64,000 bases of DNA from Kitasatospora sp. SUK 42 (GTDB lineage Bacteria > Actinomycetota > Actinomycetes > Streptomycetales > Streptomycetaceae): contig NZ_LFMD02000003.1 of the NCBI RefSeq assembly GCF_015776785.2, positions 1,820,721 through 1,884,720 of the forward strand. Direction: 5' to 3'. The position numbers and the translations under genes are program-made. Positions within the stretch are counted from its first letter, which is position 1. Each line of letters begins with the position of its first letter. Below, piece by piece: positions 8,364-16,284 of this stretch. A model generated the notes under the pieces. That model was not told where the DNA came from. It did no database searches and worked only from the letters and a program-made list of their open reading frames with translations.

Positions 8364-9296
8364 ATGACGTCGATCACGGCAGTCTCCAGCTGTCTTCCCG
8401 ACACCATCCCGATCGCCCGCTTCCAGAAGGAACTCCAGCTGACGGATGTTCAGCTGCGGCGCTACCAGCGCTTCTACGGGCTCGCCGAGGTGTGCCGCGA
8501 CCCCGCGGCGACCGAGACCGAGCTGCTGCTGCGCGCCGCGACCAAGCTGGTGGAGCTGCGCGGACAGGAACAGCGCGTCAAGTACGTCCTCCAGGCGCGC
8601 ACCATGCCCTCGCCGCTGCCGTACCCGATGACCTCGCTGCGGCCGCTCCAGACCGAACTCGGCCTGGAGCACGCCGCCGGGTTCGTCGTCTCGCACCACG
8701 CCTGCGCCTCCGGGCTGCTCGCCGTGGACCTGGCCGGCACCCTGCTCGCCGCCGACCCGGACCCGAACGCGCTCGCCCTGGTCGTGGCCGGGGAGAAGGC
8801 CTGCACCACCCACACCCAGTCCATCCCGGACGTGACGGTGATGGGCGAGGGCACGGTGGCCTTCCTGGTGAGCGCGGACCGTTCCGGACCGGACCGGATG
8901 CTCGGCTACGCGTCGCGCACCCACACCCGGTTCGGCGACGAGTTCATCATGAGCGAGAGCGCCGCCAAGGAGTTCCAGGACCTGTACGGGCCCGGCCTGT
9001 GCGAGGTGATCGAGGCCGCCCTGGCGGAAGCCGGCTGCGGGCTGGACGAACTGGCGCTGGTGCTGCCGCACAACGTCAACCGGCTGTCCTGGATCGGCGT
9101 CTGCAAGGAGCTCGGGCTGCCGATCGACCGGGTCTTCCTCGACCTGATCGGCGAGACCGGCCACTGCTTCTGCGCCGACCCCTTCATCAACCTGCAGAAG
9201 GCCACCGAGCTGGGGCGGCTGCGCCCCGGCGACCGCTACCTGATGACCAGCGTGGGACTCGGGGCGACCTTCGCCGCCATGGTCTTCGAGCACTGA
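8364..9296 (+). CDS. KASIII-family (FabH-like) condensing or acyl-transfer enzyme
   Basis: A 310-residue thiolase-fold protein of the KASIII type. The nucleophile is Cys114 in SHHACASGLLAV, and the catalytic His is His236 in LPHNVNRLSW. In FabH the third residue is Asn in a GNTSAAS motif; here the segment reads GETGHCFCADPF, with His267 at or near that position, so the triad looks like Cys-His-His. Altered triads are known in KASIII-like acyltransferases, so it may transfer an acyl group rather than condense malonyl. First gene of the left operon, directly under operator I. ATG 8364 is used; the upstream region has no clear Shine-Dalgarno. The last 16 bases are duplicated at 9312-9327. Confidence 0.82.
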   Translation: MTSITAVSSCLPDTIPIARFQKELQLTDVQLRRYQRFYGLAEVCRDPAATETELLLRAATKLVELRGQEQRVKYVLQARTMPSPLPYPMTSLRPLQTELGLEHAAGFVVSHHACASGLLAVDLAGTLLAADPDPNALALVVAGEKACTTHTQSIPDVTVMGEGTVAFLVSADRSGPDRMLGYASRTHTRFGDEFIMSESAAKEFQDLYGPGLCEVIEAALAEAGCGLDELALVLPHNVNRLSWIGVCKELGLPIDRVFLDLIGETGHCFCADPFINLQKATELGRLRPGDRYLMTSVGLGATFAAMVFEH

Positions 9297-9381
9297 GCCA
9301 TCGAGCACCGAGGTCTTCGAGCACTGACGGCGCCCAAGGGCCCCTCCCGGTCCGGCGCACACGAGAATTGACGAGGTCGAC

Positions 9382-10791
9382 ATGCACCTTCCCTCCGCCG
9401 GCTTCAGCGCGCGGCTCAAGCGCGCGGTGACCGGTTCCGCGGACACCCCCCTGGTGTTCCTGGGCAACTTCGAGGTGGAGAACCACTGGGCGCTCGGCGA
9501 GCCCGCGCTGCCCCGGGTCGCCTCGCACGCGGGCAGCGCGGTGGTGAACCGCATGGACGAGTTCGCGCTGCTGCTCGGCGGCAAGAACGACCACGTCGTG
9601 CTGAAGACCGCGCTGGACCAGGGCTACCGCGGCTACCTGGAGGGCCTCGGCCTCGAACTGCCCACCGTGCACGTGGTGGCCGACCAGGACCCGCAGCGCA
9701 CCGTCAGCGAGGACGCCCTCGCCGACGAGGCCCTGCTGCGCTCCCTCGCCGCCCTGACCGCCGAGGGAGCCCGGCTGACCGCGCACGGCATCTCCACCGT
9801 CGAGGAGGAGCTGTCCGCCCGCACCGGGGTGCCGCTGGGTGCGCCCTCCGCCGCGGTCTGCAAGCGGGTCAACAGCAAGGTGTACAGCCGCCGCCTCTCC
9901 GACGAGCTGGGCATCCGCCAGGCGCGCGGCTGGGCCTGCGAGACCCTGGAGGAGCTGGCCGAGGCGGTGGCCGCCGCCGGTGAGCTGCTCGACGCCGGGC
10001 GCAAGGTGGTGCTCAAGGACGCCTTCGGGGTGTCCGGCAAGGGCATCGTCGTCCTGGACAGCTCGACCCGGCTGGGCCGGCTGCACCGGATGGCCGTCCA
10101 GCAGGCCGAGAAGGCGGCCAGGGCCGAGGGCGGGGCGCCGCGCACCGCCCTGGTGATCGAGGAGTGGGTCGCCAAGCGGTGCGACCTCAACTACCAGTTC
10201 ACCGTGGGCCGCGACGGCTCGGTGCACTTCGACTTCGTCAAGGAGCTGCTCACCGAGGGCGGCGTCCACAAGGGCCACCGCATCCCGGCCCGGCTGACCG
10301 GAGCCCAGGTCGACGAGATCGCCGGAACGGCGCTGCGGCTCGGCGAGCGTCTCGCCGCGGACGGCTACTACGGCGTGGTCGGGGTGGACGCGATGGTCGA
10401 CCCGGACGAGGGCCTGTACCCGGTGATCGAGATCAACGCCCGCAACAACATGTCCACGTACCAGAACGTGGTGCACGAGGGCGGTCTGGCCGGTCCCGAG
10501 GAGGTCGCCGTAGCCCGCCACTACCCGCTGCGGCTGACCCGCCCGCTGCCCTTCGCCGAGCTGGCCGAGGTGCTGGACGGGCTGCTGCTGACCGGTCGCG
10601 GCCCGCGCCCCCGCGGCCTGTTCGTCAACAACTACGCCACGGTGAACGCCGCCGCGGGAACCGCCGCCGACGGCGCCGACGGCTTCGAGGGCCGGCTGTA
10701 CGGCGTCCTCGTGGGCGCCTCCGACGAGGAGATCGCGGAGATCGACACCGACATCACCAGCCGCCTCGCGGCCTACCCGGAACGGAGCTGA
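9382..10791 (+). CDS. ATP-grasp amino-acid:carrier-protein ligase, BtrJ-like
   Basis: A 469-residue protein with a pre-ATP-grasp N-terminal domain (to about residue 150) and a C-terminal ATP-grasp domain. The nucleotide-binding Lys is seen in KVVLKDAFGVSGKGIVV, the Mg-binding end in YPVIEINARNNMSTYQ, and an acidic strand in TALVIEEW. The neighbouring decarboxylase and free carrier protein make the butirosin BtrJ/BtrK/BtrI set the closest known logic: BtrJ loads glutamate onto a carrier protein with ATP and later caps the product with a gamma-glutamyl group. Glutamate is only the precedent; the substrate here is unknown. The stop is two bases from the decarboxylase GTG. Confidence 0.75.
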   Translation: MHLPSAGFSARLKRAVTGSADTPLVFLGNFEVENHWALGEPALPRVASHAGSAVVNRMDEFALLLGGKNDHVVLKTALDQGYRGYLEGLGLELPTVHVVADQDPQRTVSEDALADEALLRSLAALTAEGARLTAHGISTVEEELSARTGVPLGAPSAAVCKRVNSKVYSRRLSDELGIRQARGWACETLEELAEAVAAAGELLDAGRKVVLKDAFGVSGKGIVVLDSSTRLGRLHRMAVQQAEKAARAEGGAPRTALVIEEWVAKRCDLNYQFTVGRDGSVHFDFVKELLTEGGVHKGHRIPARLTGAQVDEIAGTALRLGERLAADGYYGVVGVDAMVDPDEGLYPVIEINARNNMSTYQNVVHEGGLAGPEEVAVARHYPLRLTRPLPFAELAEVLDGLLLTGRGPRPRGLFVNNYATVNAAAGTAADGADGFEGRLYGVLVGASDEEIAEIDTDITSRLAAYPERS

Positions 10792-10793
10792 GC

Positions 10794-12077
10794 GTGAGCG
10801 TCGCATTCGAGGTGCAGGGCCTCGGGATCACCGAGCTGGCCGAGGAGTTCGGCACCCCGCTGTACCTGTACGACGGCGAGGAGATCACCACCCGCTTCCG
10901 GGGCCTGCGCGAGGCGCTGCACCCCGCGATGGAGGTCTTCTACTCGCTGAAGGCCAACCCCAACATCTCCATCTGCGCGCTGCTGCACAGCTGCGGCGCC
11001 CGCGCCGAGGTGTCCTCGCTGACCGAGCTGGTCACCGCCCGCCGGGCCGGGGTGGGCCCGCAGGACATCATCTTCCTCGGGCCCGGCAAGAGCCGCGCCG
11101 AGGTGGCCGCCTGCCTGGACGAGGACATCCACGCGATCGTCTGCGAGTCGGTCGAGGAGCTGGGCCTGATCGACGAGCTGGCCCGCGAGCGCGGCGTCAC
11201 CGCGCGGGTCGCGCTGCGGGTCAACCCGAGCTTCCAGGTGAAGGGTTCGGGCCTGACCATGGGCGGCAAGCCTCGCCAGTTCGGCACCGACGAGGAGCTG
11301 CTGCTGGCCGAGGGCAAGGGCCTCGCCGCCCGCCACCCGAACGTGCGGCTGATGGGCGTCCAGGTCTACCTGGGCACCCGGATCCTCTCCGAGGAGTCGG
11401 TGGTCGAGAACACCCGGCGGATCTTCGACCTGGCCGAGCGGCTCTCCGCTGAGCTGGGCTTCCCGCTGGAGACCGTGGACGTGGGCGGTGGCCTCGGCAT
11501 CGCCTACTTCGACAACGAGAAGGACCTCGACGTCGCGGTGCTGGCCGCCGGGCTCAACCCGCTGATCGAGGACTTCGCCGAGCGGCACCCCGGCACCCGC
11601 CTGATCATGGAGCTGGGCCGCTTCCTGGTCGCCGCCTCCGGCACCTATGTGACCCGGGTGCGCTACACCAAGACCTCGATGGGCGAGAACTTCGCGGTCA
11701 CCGACGGCGGCACCAACCACCACATGGCGGCGGTCGGCATCGGCTCGTACGTGAAGCGCAACTTCCCGATGGCCGCGCTGGAGCGGCTGGACGACCCGGC
11801 CACCGAGCCCTGGCACATCACCGGCCCGCTGTGCACGCCCAACGACGTGATCGGCAAGAAGGTGCCGATGCCGGCGCTGCGGCCGGGCGAGCTGATCGGT
11901 GTGCAGCGCTCCGGCGCGTACGGGCCGACCGCCTCGCCGGTGCACTTCCTGAGCCACGGTTACCCGGCCGAGGTGCTCGTCCTGGACGGACGGGCGCACC
12001 TGGTCCGCGAGCGCGACGACGTGGACGTGATGCTCGCCGGGCAGCGGCTCCACCGGCCCTCCCCGCGGCAGGACTGA
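10794..12077 (+). CDS. PLP-dependent decarboxylase of the DapDC/OrnDC fold, BtrK-like
   Basis: A 427-residue fold-type III PLP enzyme related to diaminopimelate decarboxylase. The Schiff-base lysine is Lys53 in VFYSLKANPN; VDVGGGLGIAY binds PLP phosphate; MELGRFLV and CTPNDVIG match active-site segments of the family, including the catalytic Cys from the partner subunit. Beside an ATP-grasp ligase and a free carrier protein, the likely substrate is an aminoacyl group tethered to that carrier, as in butirosin BtrK. That would yield a GABA-like amine unit. Free diaminopimelate or ornithine is the alternative. GTG start with GGAGC upstream, in the ATP-grasp tail. Confidence 0.8.
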   Translation: MSVAFEVQGLGITELAEEFGTPLYLYDGEEITTRFRGLREALHPAMEVFYSLKANPNISICALLHSCGARAEVSSLTELVTARRAGVGPQDIIFLGPGKSRAEVAACLDEDIHAIVCESVEELGLIDELARERGVTARVALRVNPSFQVKGSGLTMGGKPRQFGTDEELLLAEGKGLAARHPNVRLMGVQVYLGTRILSEESVVENTRRIFDLAERLSAELGFPLETVDVGGGLGIAYFDNEKDLDVAVLAAGLNPLIEDFAERHPGTRLIMELGRFLVAASGTYVTRVRYTKTSMGENFAVTDGGTNHHMAAVGIGSYVKRNFPMAALERLDDPATEPWHITGPLCTPNDVIGKKVPMPALRPGELIGVQRSGAYGPTASPVHFLSHGYPAEVLVLDGRAHLVRERDDVDVMLAGQRLHRPSPRQD

Positions 12078-12184
12078 CCGCCCCCGGCCGCACCGGCCCC
12101 ACCAGCGACACAGGCCCCACCGGGCCGCACCGGACCCCACCGGCCCGCCGACCGGCGGCCGGGACCACAGCGAGGAGCACACTC

Positions 12185-12448
12185 ATGAGCGACACCGCGA
12201 CCGACCCGAAGTTCGTCGACGCCGTCCGCAAGGGCCTGTCGGAGGTCCTCAACAAGGACGTCTCCGGCGCCGACGAGAACGTCCGCCTCTTCGACGAGCT
12301 GGGCCTGGACTCCAGCAGCGCGCTCGAACTGCTCATCACCATCGAGGAGATCCTCGACGTGCAGTTCGACGCCGACGAGCTGGACATGACCCACTTCGAG
12401 ACCGTGGGCTCGCTGGCCGGCTTCGTCGCCGCGGAAGCGAGCGCCTGA
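12185..12448 (+). CDS. Free-standing acyl/aminoacyl carrier protein (left arm)
   Basis: An 87-residue carrier protein with the phosphopantetheine attachment Ser43 in LGLDSSSALELLI. It is acidic, four-helix-like and of standard ACP length. Its place between a ligase/decarboxylase pair and KASIII and acyl-CoA-dehydrogenase genes suggests the growing unit stays tethered here. Strong GAGGAG ribosome site before the ATG. The 107 bases upstream are GC-rich repeats of CCCCACCGG-like sequence with no obvious promoter. It differs from the type II PKS ACP at 44.3 kb. Confidence 0.88.
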   Translation: MSDTATDPKFVDAVRKGLSEVLNKDVSGADENVRLFDELGLDSSSALELLITIEEILDVQFDADELDMTHFETVGSLAGFVAAEASA

Positions 12449-12450
12449 GC

Positions 12451-13314
12451 ATGTTCCGCGCGACCGCGCCGGTACGGCGCCCGCACCCGGTCGGCCCCGC
12501 GGCGCTGCCCCGGCTCGTCCGGGCCGCCGTGCACACCCCGCCGGAGCCGGGCGAGCCGTACCGGCCCGGGGACGCGCGGGAGGAGTTCTACGCGGAACTC
12601 GGGGCGCTCTACGGGGCGTCCTTCGACCGTGAGCAGTTCGCCGCCTCGGGGCGGCGCACCTCGGTGGAGCTGGCCTACGGCGCGCTGGACGCGCTCGGGC
12701 CGCTGAGCGCCGAGGAGGCCCCCGAGGTGGTGGTGGTGGCCTACGCCGCCCCGGACTTCGAGCACACCGAGCTGGTCGCCTCCTGCGTCAAGCGGCGGCT
12801 GCCCGGCGAGCCGCTCGCCTTCGCGCTGTCCGACCAGGGCGGCCTCGCGCCGTTCAGCGCCCTGCGGGTGGCCGTGGAGTACGCCCGGCGGTGCGGCTGG
12901 TCGCGCCTGCTGCTGCTGGTCGTGGACCAGGGCACCCAGCCGTTCCCGCTGCCTGCCGAGCCGTCCCCGGCCGCCGTCCGCGGCGACTCGGCGGTCGCCC
13001 TGCTGCTCCGCTGGGACGGCGGCGAACGGCCGCTGGACGGCCTGGCCCAGGGGCGGCCCGGGGCGGCGCTGTTCGAGGCGTGGCCGCAGGACGCGGCCCT
13101 GGTGGCCGGGGCGGGCCTGGCGGACTGCCCCGACCTCCCGCCGCACCACGGCACTTCGGCCGAGGCGGTGGCCGGACGCCCGGCCACCGGGAGCTGGGCC
13201 GCACTGCTCACCGTCGACGGCGGCGACCGGCCGGTGGTCGTCGCCGACTACGACCGGGAACGCGACTTCCTGGCCTACTGCACGCTCCACACGGGGGAGT
13301 TGAGACACAGATGA
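12451..13314 (+). CDS. Thiolase-fold (KASIII-like) protein lacking the catalytic Cys
   Basis: A 287-residue protein whose central part follows the KASIII N-terminal half: ELAYGALDAL, the strand PEVVVVAYAAPDFEHTELVAS, the segment where the nucleophile elbow should sit (FALSDQGGLAPFSALRVA), then SRLLLLVVDQGTQPF and RGDSAVALLLRW. The elbow normally carries Cys; here Gln-Gly-Gly is found, and I see no catalytic His/Asn half. It is probably non-catalytic, perhaps a partner or scaffold for the KASIII four genes upstream, much as CLF partners KS. It starts two bases after the carrier protein stop and overlaps the next gene by four bases. Assignment rests on pattern similarity only. Confidence 0.55.
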   Translation: MFRATAPVRRPHPVGPAALPRLVRAAVHTPPEPGEPYRPGDAREEFYAELGALYGASFDREQFAASGRRTSVELAYGALDALGPLSAEEAPEVVVVAYAAPDFEHTELVASCVKRRLPGEPLAFALSDQGGLAPFSALRVAVEYARRCGWSRLLLLVVDQGTQPFPLPAEPSPAAVRGDSAVALLLRWDGGERPLDGLAQGRPGAALFEAWPQDAALVAGAGLADCPDLPPHHGTSAEAVAGRPATGSWAALLTVDGGDRPVVVADYDRERDFLAYCTLHTGELRHR

Positions 13315-14138
13315 CCGTTCCGGCCGAGGTGCGAGAGCACTGGCGGGAGGCGAGGGTCAGCGCGCGCAACGACGGACTCGTCCCCGCCCTGACCCTGCTG
13401 TCCCGCGCGCTGTCCCCGAGCACGCCGCCCCGCGGCCCGCGCGGACACGCCGTTGTCCCGCGCGAACTCCTGGTCGAGTACCGCGAGTTCGCGGATCGCG
13501 GCGGCTACGGCGAACGCACCGGGACCAGCGCCCCGGCAGAACCGGACGGCCACCGGCCGGACAGCCACCAGCCGGACAGCCACCGGCCGGGCCCCGAGGC
13601 CGAGCCGGCGGACCCGCTGCCCGGCCTCGCCGTCCTCGGCCCCGCCACCACCGCGCAGCCCCTGCCCGGCCCCGACCCGGACGCCTGGGGGGCCGGCCTG
13701 GCCTGGCTGCGGCTCGGCAACTCCGAGCGGCTGCGCGAGGCCTGCGTCGCCTACCTCGCCACCCGCAAGGTCGAGGGCACCTCGCTGCTGCTCCAGCAGC
13801 TGGTCAAGGGCGCGCTCGCCGACGCCCTGATCGAACAGCTGGAGATCGAGGGCGTGCTGGACTACCTGACGGAGGACGCCGAGGAGACCGGCCCCGACGG
13901 CTGCTCCCCGCTCGCCCCCGCCCTCCCGCTGGACCCGCCCGCCCTGGCCCGGCTCCAGGCCCAGATCACCGAGGTCGACCGCGCCCTGCTGCGGCTGCTC
14001 GGCGCGTACGGGTTCACCGCCGAGGGCCCCGGCCAGGCGGCGTACGCCTCCGAGCTGCTCGCCGACGTCTACTGCGGCTGGCCCGGCCCTGCCCAGCACT
14101 CCGAGAACGACCGCAACACCCCCGAGGGGACCGTGTGA
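13311..14138 (+). CDS. Stand-alone acyl-CoA-dehydrogenase-like C-terminal domain protein
   Basis: A 275-residue protein. The first 60 residues are helical and basic; residues 65-110 are a Pro/His/Asp-rich linker with repeated DSHQPDSHRPG. The C-terminal part resembles the helical domain of acyl-CoA dehydrogenases: LAWLRLGNSERLREACVAYL, ATRKVEGTSLLLQQLVKG, then LLGAYGFTAEGPGQA. The FAD/acyl-binding middle domain is absent. It overlaps both its neighbours by four bases and lies directly before a full-length acyl-CoA dehydrogenase, so it probably forms a hetero-oligomer with it. A degenerate relic is the alternative. Confidence 0.5.
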   Translation: MTVPAEVREHWREARVSARNDGLVPALTLLSRALSPSTPPRGPRGHAVVPRELLVEYREFADRGGYGERTGTSAPAEPDGHRPDSHQPDSHRPGPEAEPADPLPGLAVLGPATTAQPLPGPDPDAWGAGLAWLRLGNSERLREACVAYLATRKVEGTSLLLQQLVKGALADALIEQLEIEGVLDYLTEDAEETGPDGCSPLAPALPLDPPALARLQAQITEVDRALLRLLGAYGFTAEGPGQAAYASELLADVYCGWPGPAQHSENDRNTPEGTV

Positions 14139-15295
14139 GAACCCTGCCTGGCCCGCTCCGGACCACCCACCGCCACGTCCGGCAGTGGGCCGACGACCTG
14201 CGGGCGGGCGCCCTCGAACTGGACCGCGACCCTGACGCCGTCCACCGCTACCTGGACCTGCCCGCGGTCCGCTTCCTGGCCGGCCACCTGACGCCCCCGG
14301 AGTGGGACCGCACGGGCCCCGAGGCCGGCAGCGGCCCCGCACACGGCCTGGCCACCCTGGAGAGGGTCCTGGTGAGCGAGGAACTGGCGCGCGGCGACGC
14401 CGGGATGATGCTCGGCTCCCCCGGCGCCTCGATGACCGGGGTACTGCTCGGCGTGCTCGGCAGCCAGGCGCAGAAGGACTGGGTGTACGGCCGCCTCGGC
14501 GAGCGCCCGCGCTGGACCTGCTTCGCCCTCACCGAGCCGGACCGCGGCTCCGCCATCGGCGAGATGACCACCACGCTCACCCCGGTCGGCGACGGCTCCT
14601 ACCTGCTGGACGGCGAGAAGCGCTACGTCGGCAACGCCGCCCGGGCCGACCTGGGCGCGGTCTTCGCCCGGGTCGCGGGCACCGAGCGGCTCGGCGTGCT
14701 GGCCGTCCTGGTGGACACCGCCGACCCAGGCTACCGGGCCGAGCCGCTGCCCACCCTGGGCCTGCGCGGGGTGCAGCTGTGCCGGATCACCTTCGACCGG
14801 GTGCACGTCCCCGCCGAGCAGGTGCTCGGCGCCCACCTGCCGCCGACCCGCCGCGGGATGTGGGGCATCGTCTCGGTCTTCAACCGGCTGCGTCCGAGCG
14901 TCGCGGCGATCGCGCTCGGCATCGCCCGGGCCGCCCACGACTACATCGGCGACAACCGCAAGGAACTGCGGGGCGCCGAGCGGGACCTGTACGAGGAGCT
15001 GGGCCGACGGATCGACGGGGCGCGGCGGTTGACCTACCGGGCGGCGCTCGCGGTGGACGACAAGCCGTCCGACGGGTACCTGGCCTCGGCGGCGAAGGCG
15101 CGGGCCTGCGAGGTGGCCGAGGAGGTCACGCTGCGCGCGCCCGGCTTCTTCGGCCCCGGCGCCCGGCTGGACCACCCGCTGCTGGACAAACTCGCCCGCG
15201 ACGCCCGGGGCGTGGAGTTCATGGAGGGGACCCGGAACATCCAGAAGCTCACCCTCTTCCAGGGACTGCACACCGGAAAGGTCGGCCGGCTCTGA
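14135..15295 (+). CDS. Acyl-CoA (acyl-ACP) dehydrogenase
   Basis: A 386-residue flavoprotein of the acyl-CoA dehydrogenase family. Visible signatures are TCFALTEPDRGSAIGEM (flavin-contacting middle domain), LDGEKRYVGNAARAD, the LCRITFDRVHVPAEQVLG segment, and a C-terminal helix ending VEFMEGTRNIQKLTLFQGL. Length is normal. In this operon it probably introduces a double bond alpha,beta to a carrier-bound acyl or aminoacyl thioester rather than acting in fatty-acid breakdown. GTG start overlapping the previous stop. The 3' end runs directly into the 18-bp repeats before the PPTase. Confidence 0.85.
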   Translation: MRTLPGPLRTTHRHVRQWADDLRAGALELDRDPDAVHRYLDLPAVRFLAGHLTPPEWDRTGPEAGSGPAHGLATLERVLVSEELARGDAGMMLGSPGASMTGVLLGVLGSQAQKDWVYGRLGERPRWTCFALTEPDRGSAIGEMTTTLTPVGDGSYLLDGEKRYVGNAARADLGAVFARVAGTERLGVLAVLVDTADPGYRAEPLPTLGLRGVQLCRITFDRVHVPAEQVLGAHLPPTRRGMWGIVSVFNRLRPSVAAIALGIARAAHDYIGDNRKELRGAERDLYEELGRRIDGARRLTYRAALAVDDKPSDGYLASAAKARACEVAEEVTLRAPGFFGPGARLDHPLLDKLARDARGVEFMEGTRNIQKLTLFQGLHTGKVGRL

Positions 15296-15297
15296 AC

Positions 15298-15369
15298 AGG
15301 ACCGAGGATCCGATCAGGACCGAGGATCCGACCGGAACCGGGAACCCGATCGGAACGGGAGATCCGATC
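15298..15369 (+). repeat. Four imperfect tandem 18-bp repeats at the acyl-CoA dehydrogenase/PPTase junction
   Basis: Units at 15298, 15316, 15334 and 15352 share the form AGGACCGAGGATCCGATC. In the PPTase frame they read RTEDPI, RTEDPT, GTGNPI, GTGDPI. They begin two bases after the dehydrogenase stop and fill the space where a ribosome site and start should be, so they may have arisen by slippage and moved the PPTase start. Confidence 0.85.
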
Positions 15370-16128
15370 AGTGCGGAAGTCCCGTACGGGACCGGACAAT
15401 CGGTCCTGGTCTGGCGGATTCCATTGTCCGGTCCGATTCAACCGGGTACGGAGGAAGCGCCGTTTCTGGCGGAACTGGAGAAACTGCTCGACGCGGACGA
15501 ACGGGCCCGCGCCCGCAGCGGTCGGCTGCCCGGGGTGCGGCGCCGTTTCGTGGTCTCGCACGCCGCCACCCGGATCCTGCTCGGCGAGCGGCTGGGCCGC
15601 CCTCCGGACGGGCTGCGCTTCGTCCGCGGCCGCTGGGGCAAACCGGCGGTCGCGGACGCTCCCGGCCTGCACTTCAGCCTGTCCCACTCAGGTGAGCTGG
15701 CGCTGCTGGCGCTGGCCCCCCGGCCGGTCGGCGTGGACCTCGAACTGGTCCGCTCCGGCCGGGACGTCCACCGGCTGTCCCGGCGCTTCTTCCCCTGTCA
15801 GGAGGAGGAGTTGGTCGCCCGGGGCGGCCGGTCGGCGTTCGCCCGGCTGTGGGCCAGGAAGGAGGCGTGCGTGAAGGCCTCGGGCGGCAGGCTCACCGAG
15901 GGGCTGGCGCTCCCGGTGGCCCACCCGGCCGCCGAGGCCACCGTGCACGCGCCGGATTCCGGGCCGCTCACGGGGCCCTGGAGAGTGGCCGACCTGCCGC
16001 TCCCGGAGGAATACGCGGGGTCCGTCGCGCTGTTGGGCGACGGACCCTTCAGCGTCTCCGGAGGAGTGTGGTATCCAATAGCGCCTGGGGATTCCGACCC
16101 CACCCCGCACAAACCGGGTGTCAAGTAG
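15367..16128 (+). CDS. Sfp-type 4'-phosphopantetheinyl transferase (start uncertain)
   Basis: About 253 residues. The Sfp-type motifs are clear: LHFSLSHSGELALLAL, the Mg-binding VGVDLELV, and the catalytic LWARKEACVKASGG. It would convert the NRPS T domains and both free carriers to holo form using CoA. No ATG, GTG or TTG occurs in frame between the upstream stop and TTG 15424. ATC 15367 is given because GGGAG sits five bases before it and the whole N-terminal strand (VLVWRIPL) is kept; CTG 15406, or CTG 15292 with the repeats translated, are alternatives. Last gene of the left operon. Confidence 0.8.
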   Translation: MSAEVPYGTGQSVLVWRIPLSGPIQPGTEEAPFLAELEKLLDADERARARSGRLPGVRRRFVVSHAATRILLGERLGRPPDGLRFVRGRWGKPAVADAPGLHFSLSHSGELALLALAPRPVGVDLELVRSGRDVHRLSRRFFPCQEEELVARGGRSAFARLWARKEACVKASGGRLTEGLALPVAHPAAEATVHAPDSGPLTGPWRVADLPLPEEYAGSVALLGDGPFSVSGGVWYPIAPGDSDPTPHKPGVK

Positions 16129-16284
16129 AAGAAACTCCCCCTCGAAACGGCGAAGTTGTACCCGTGATCACGTGCCGGATCGTCACTAGATTCTCCGGTA
16201 CGAACGCACGCCGCACCGCACGGCCGGATCGTCGGTTCGGCCCGTGCCCGGGTCCGGGCGAATTCTGCTGAAGAGGAGGGGAAC

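Noticed and set aside
15371..15874. Plus-strand 167-residue frame starting GTG 15371 inside the PPTase region
   Set aside because: It is out of frame with the clear PPTase motifs and is Arg/Ser/Ala-rich, a typical shadow.
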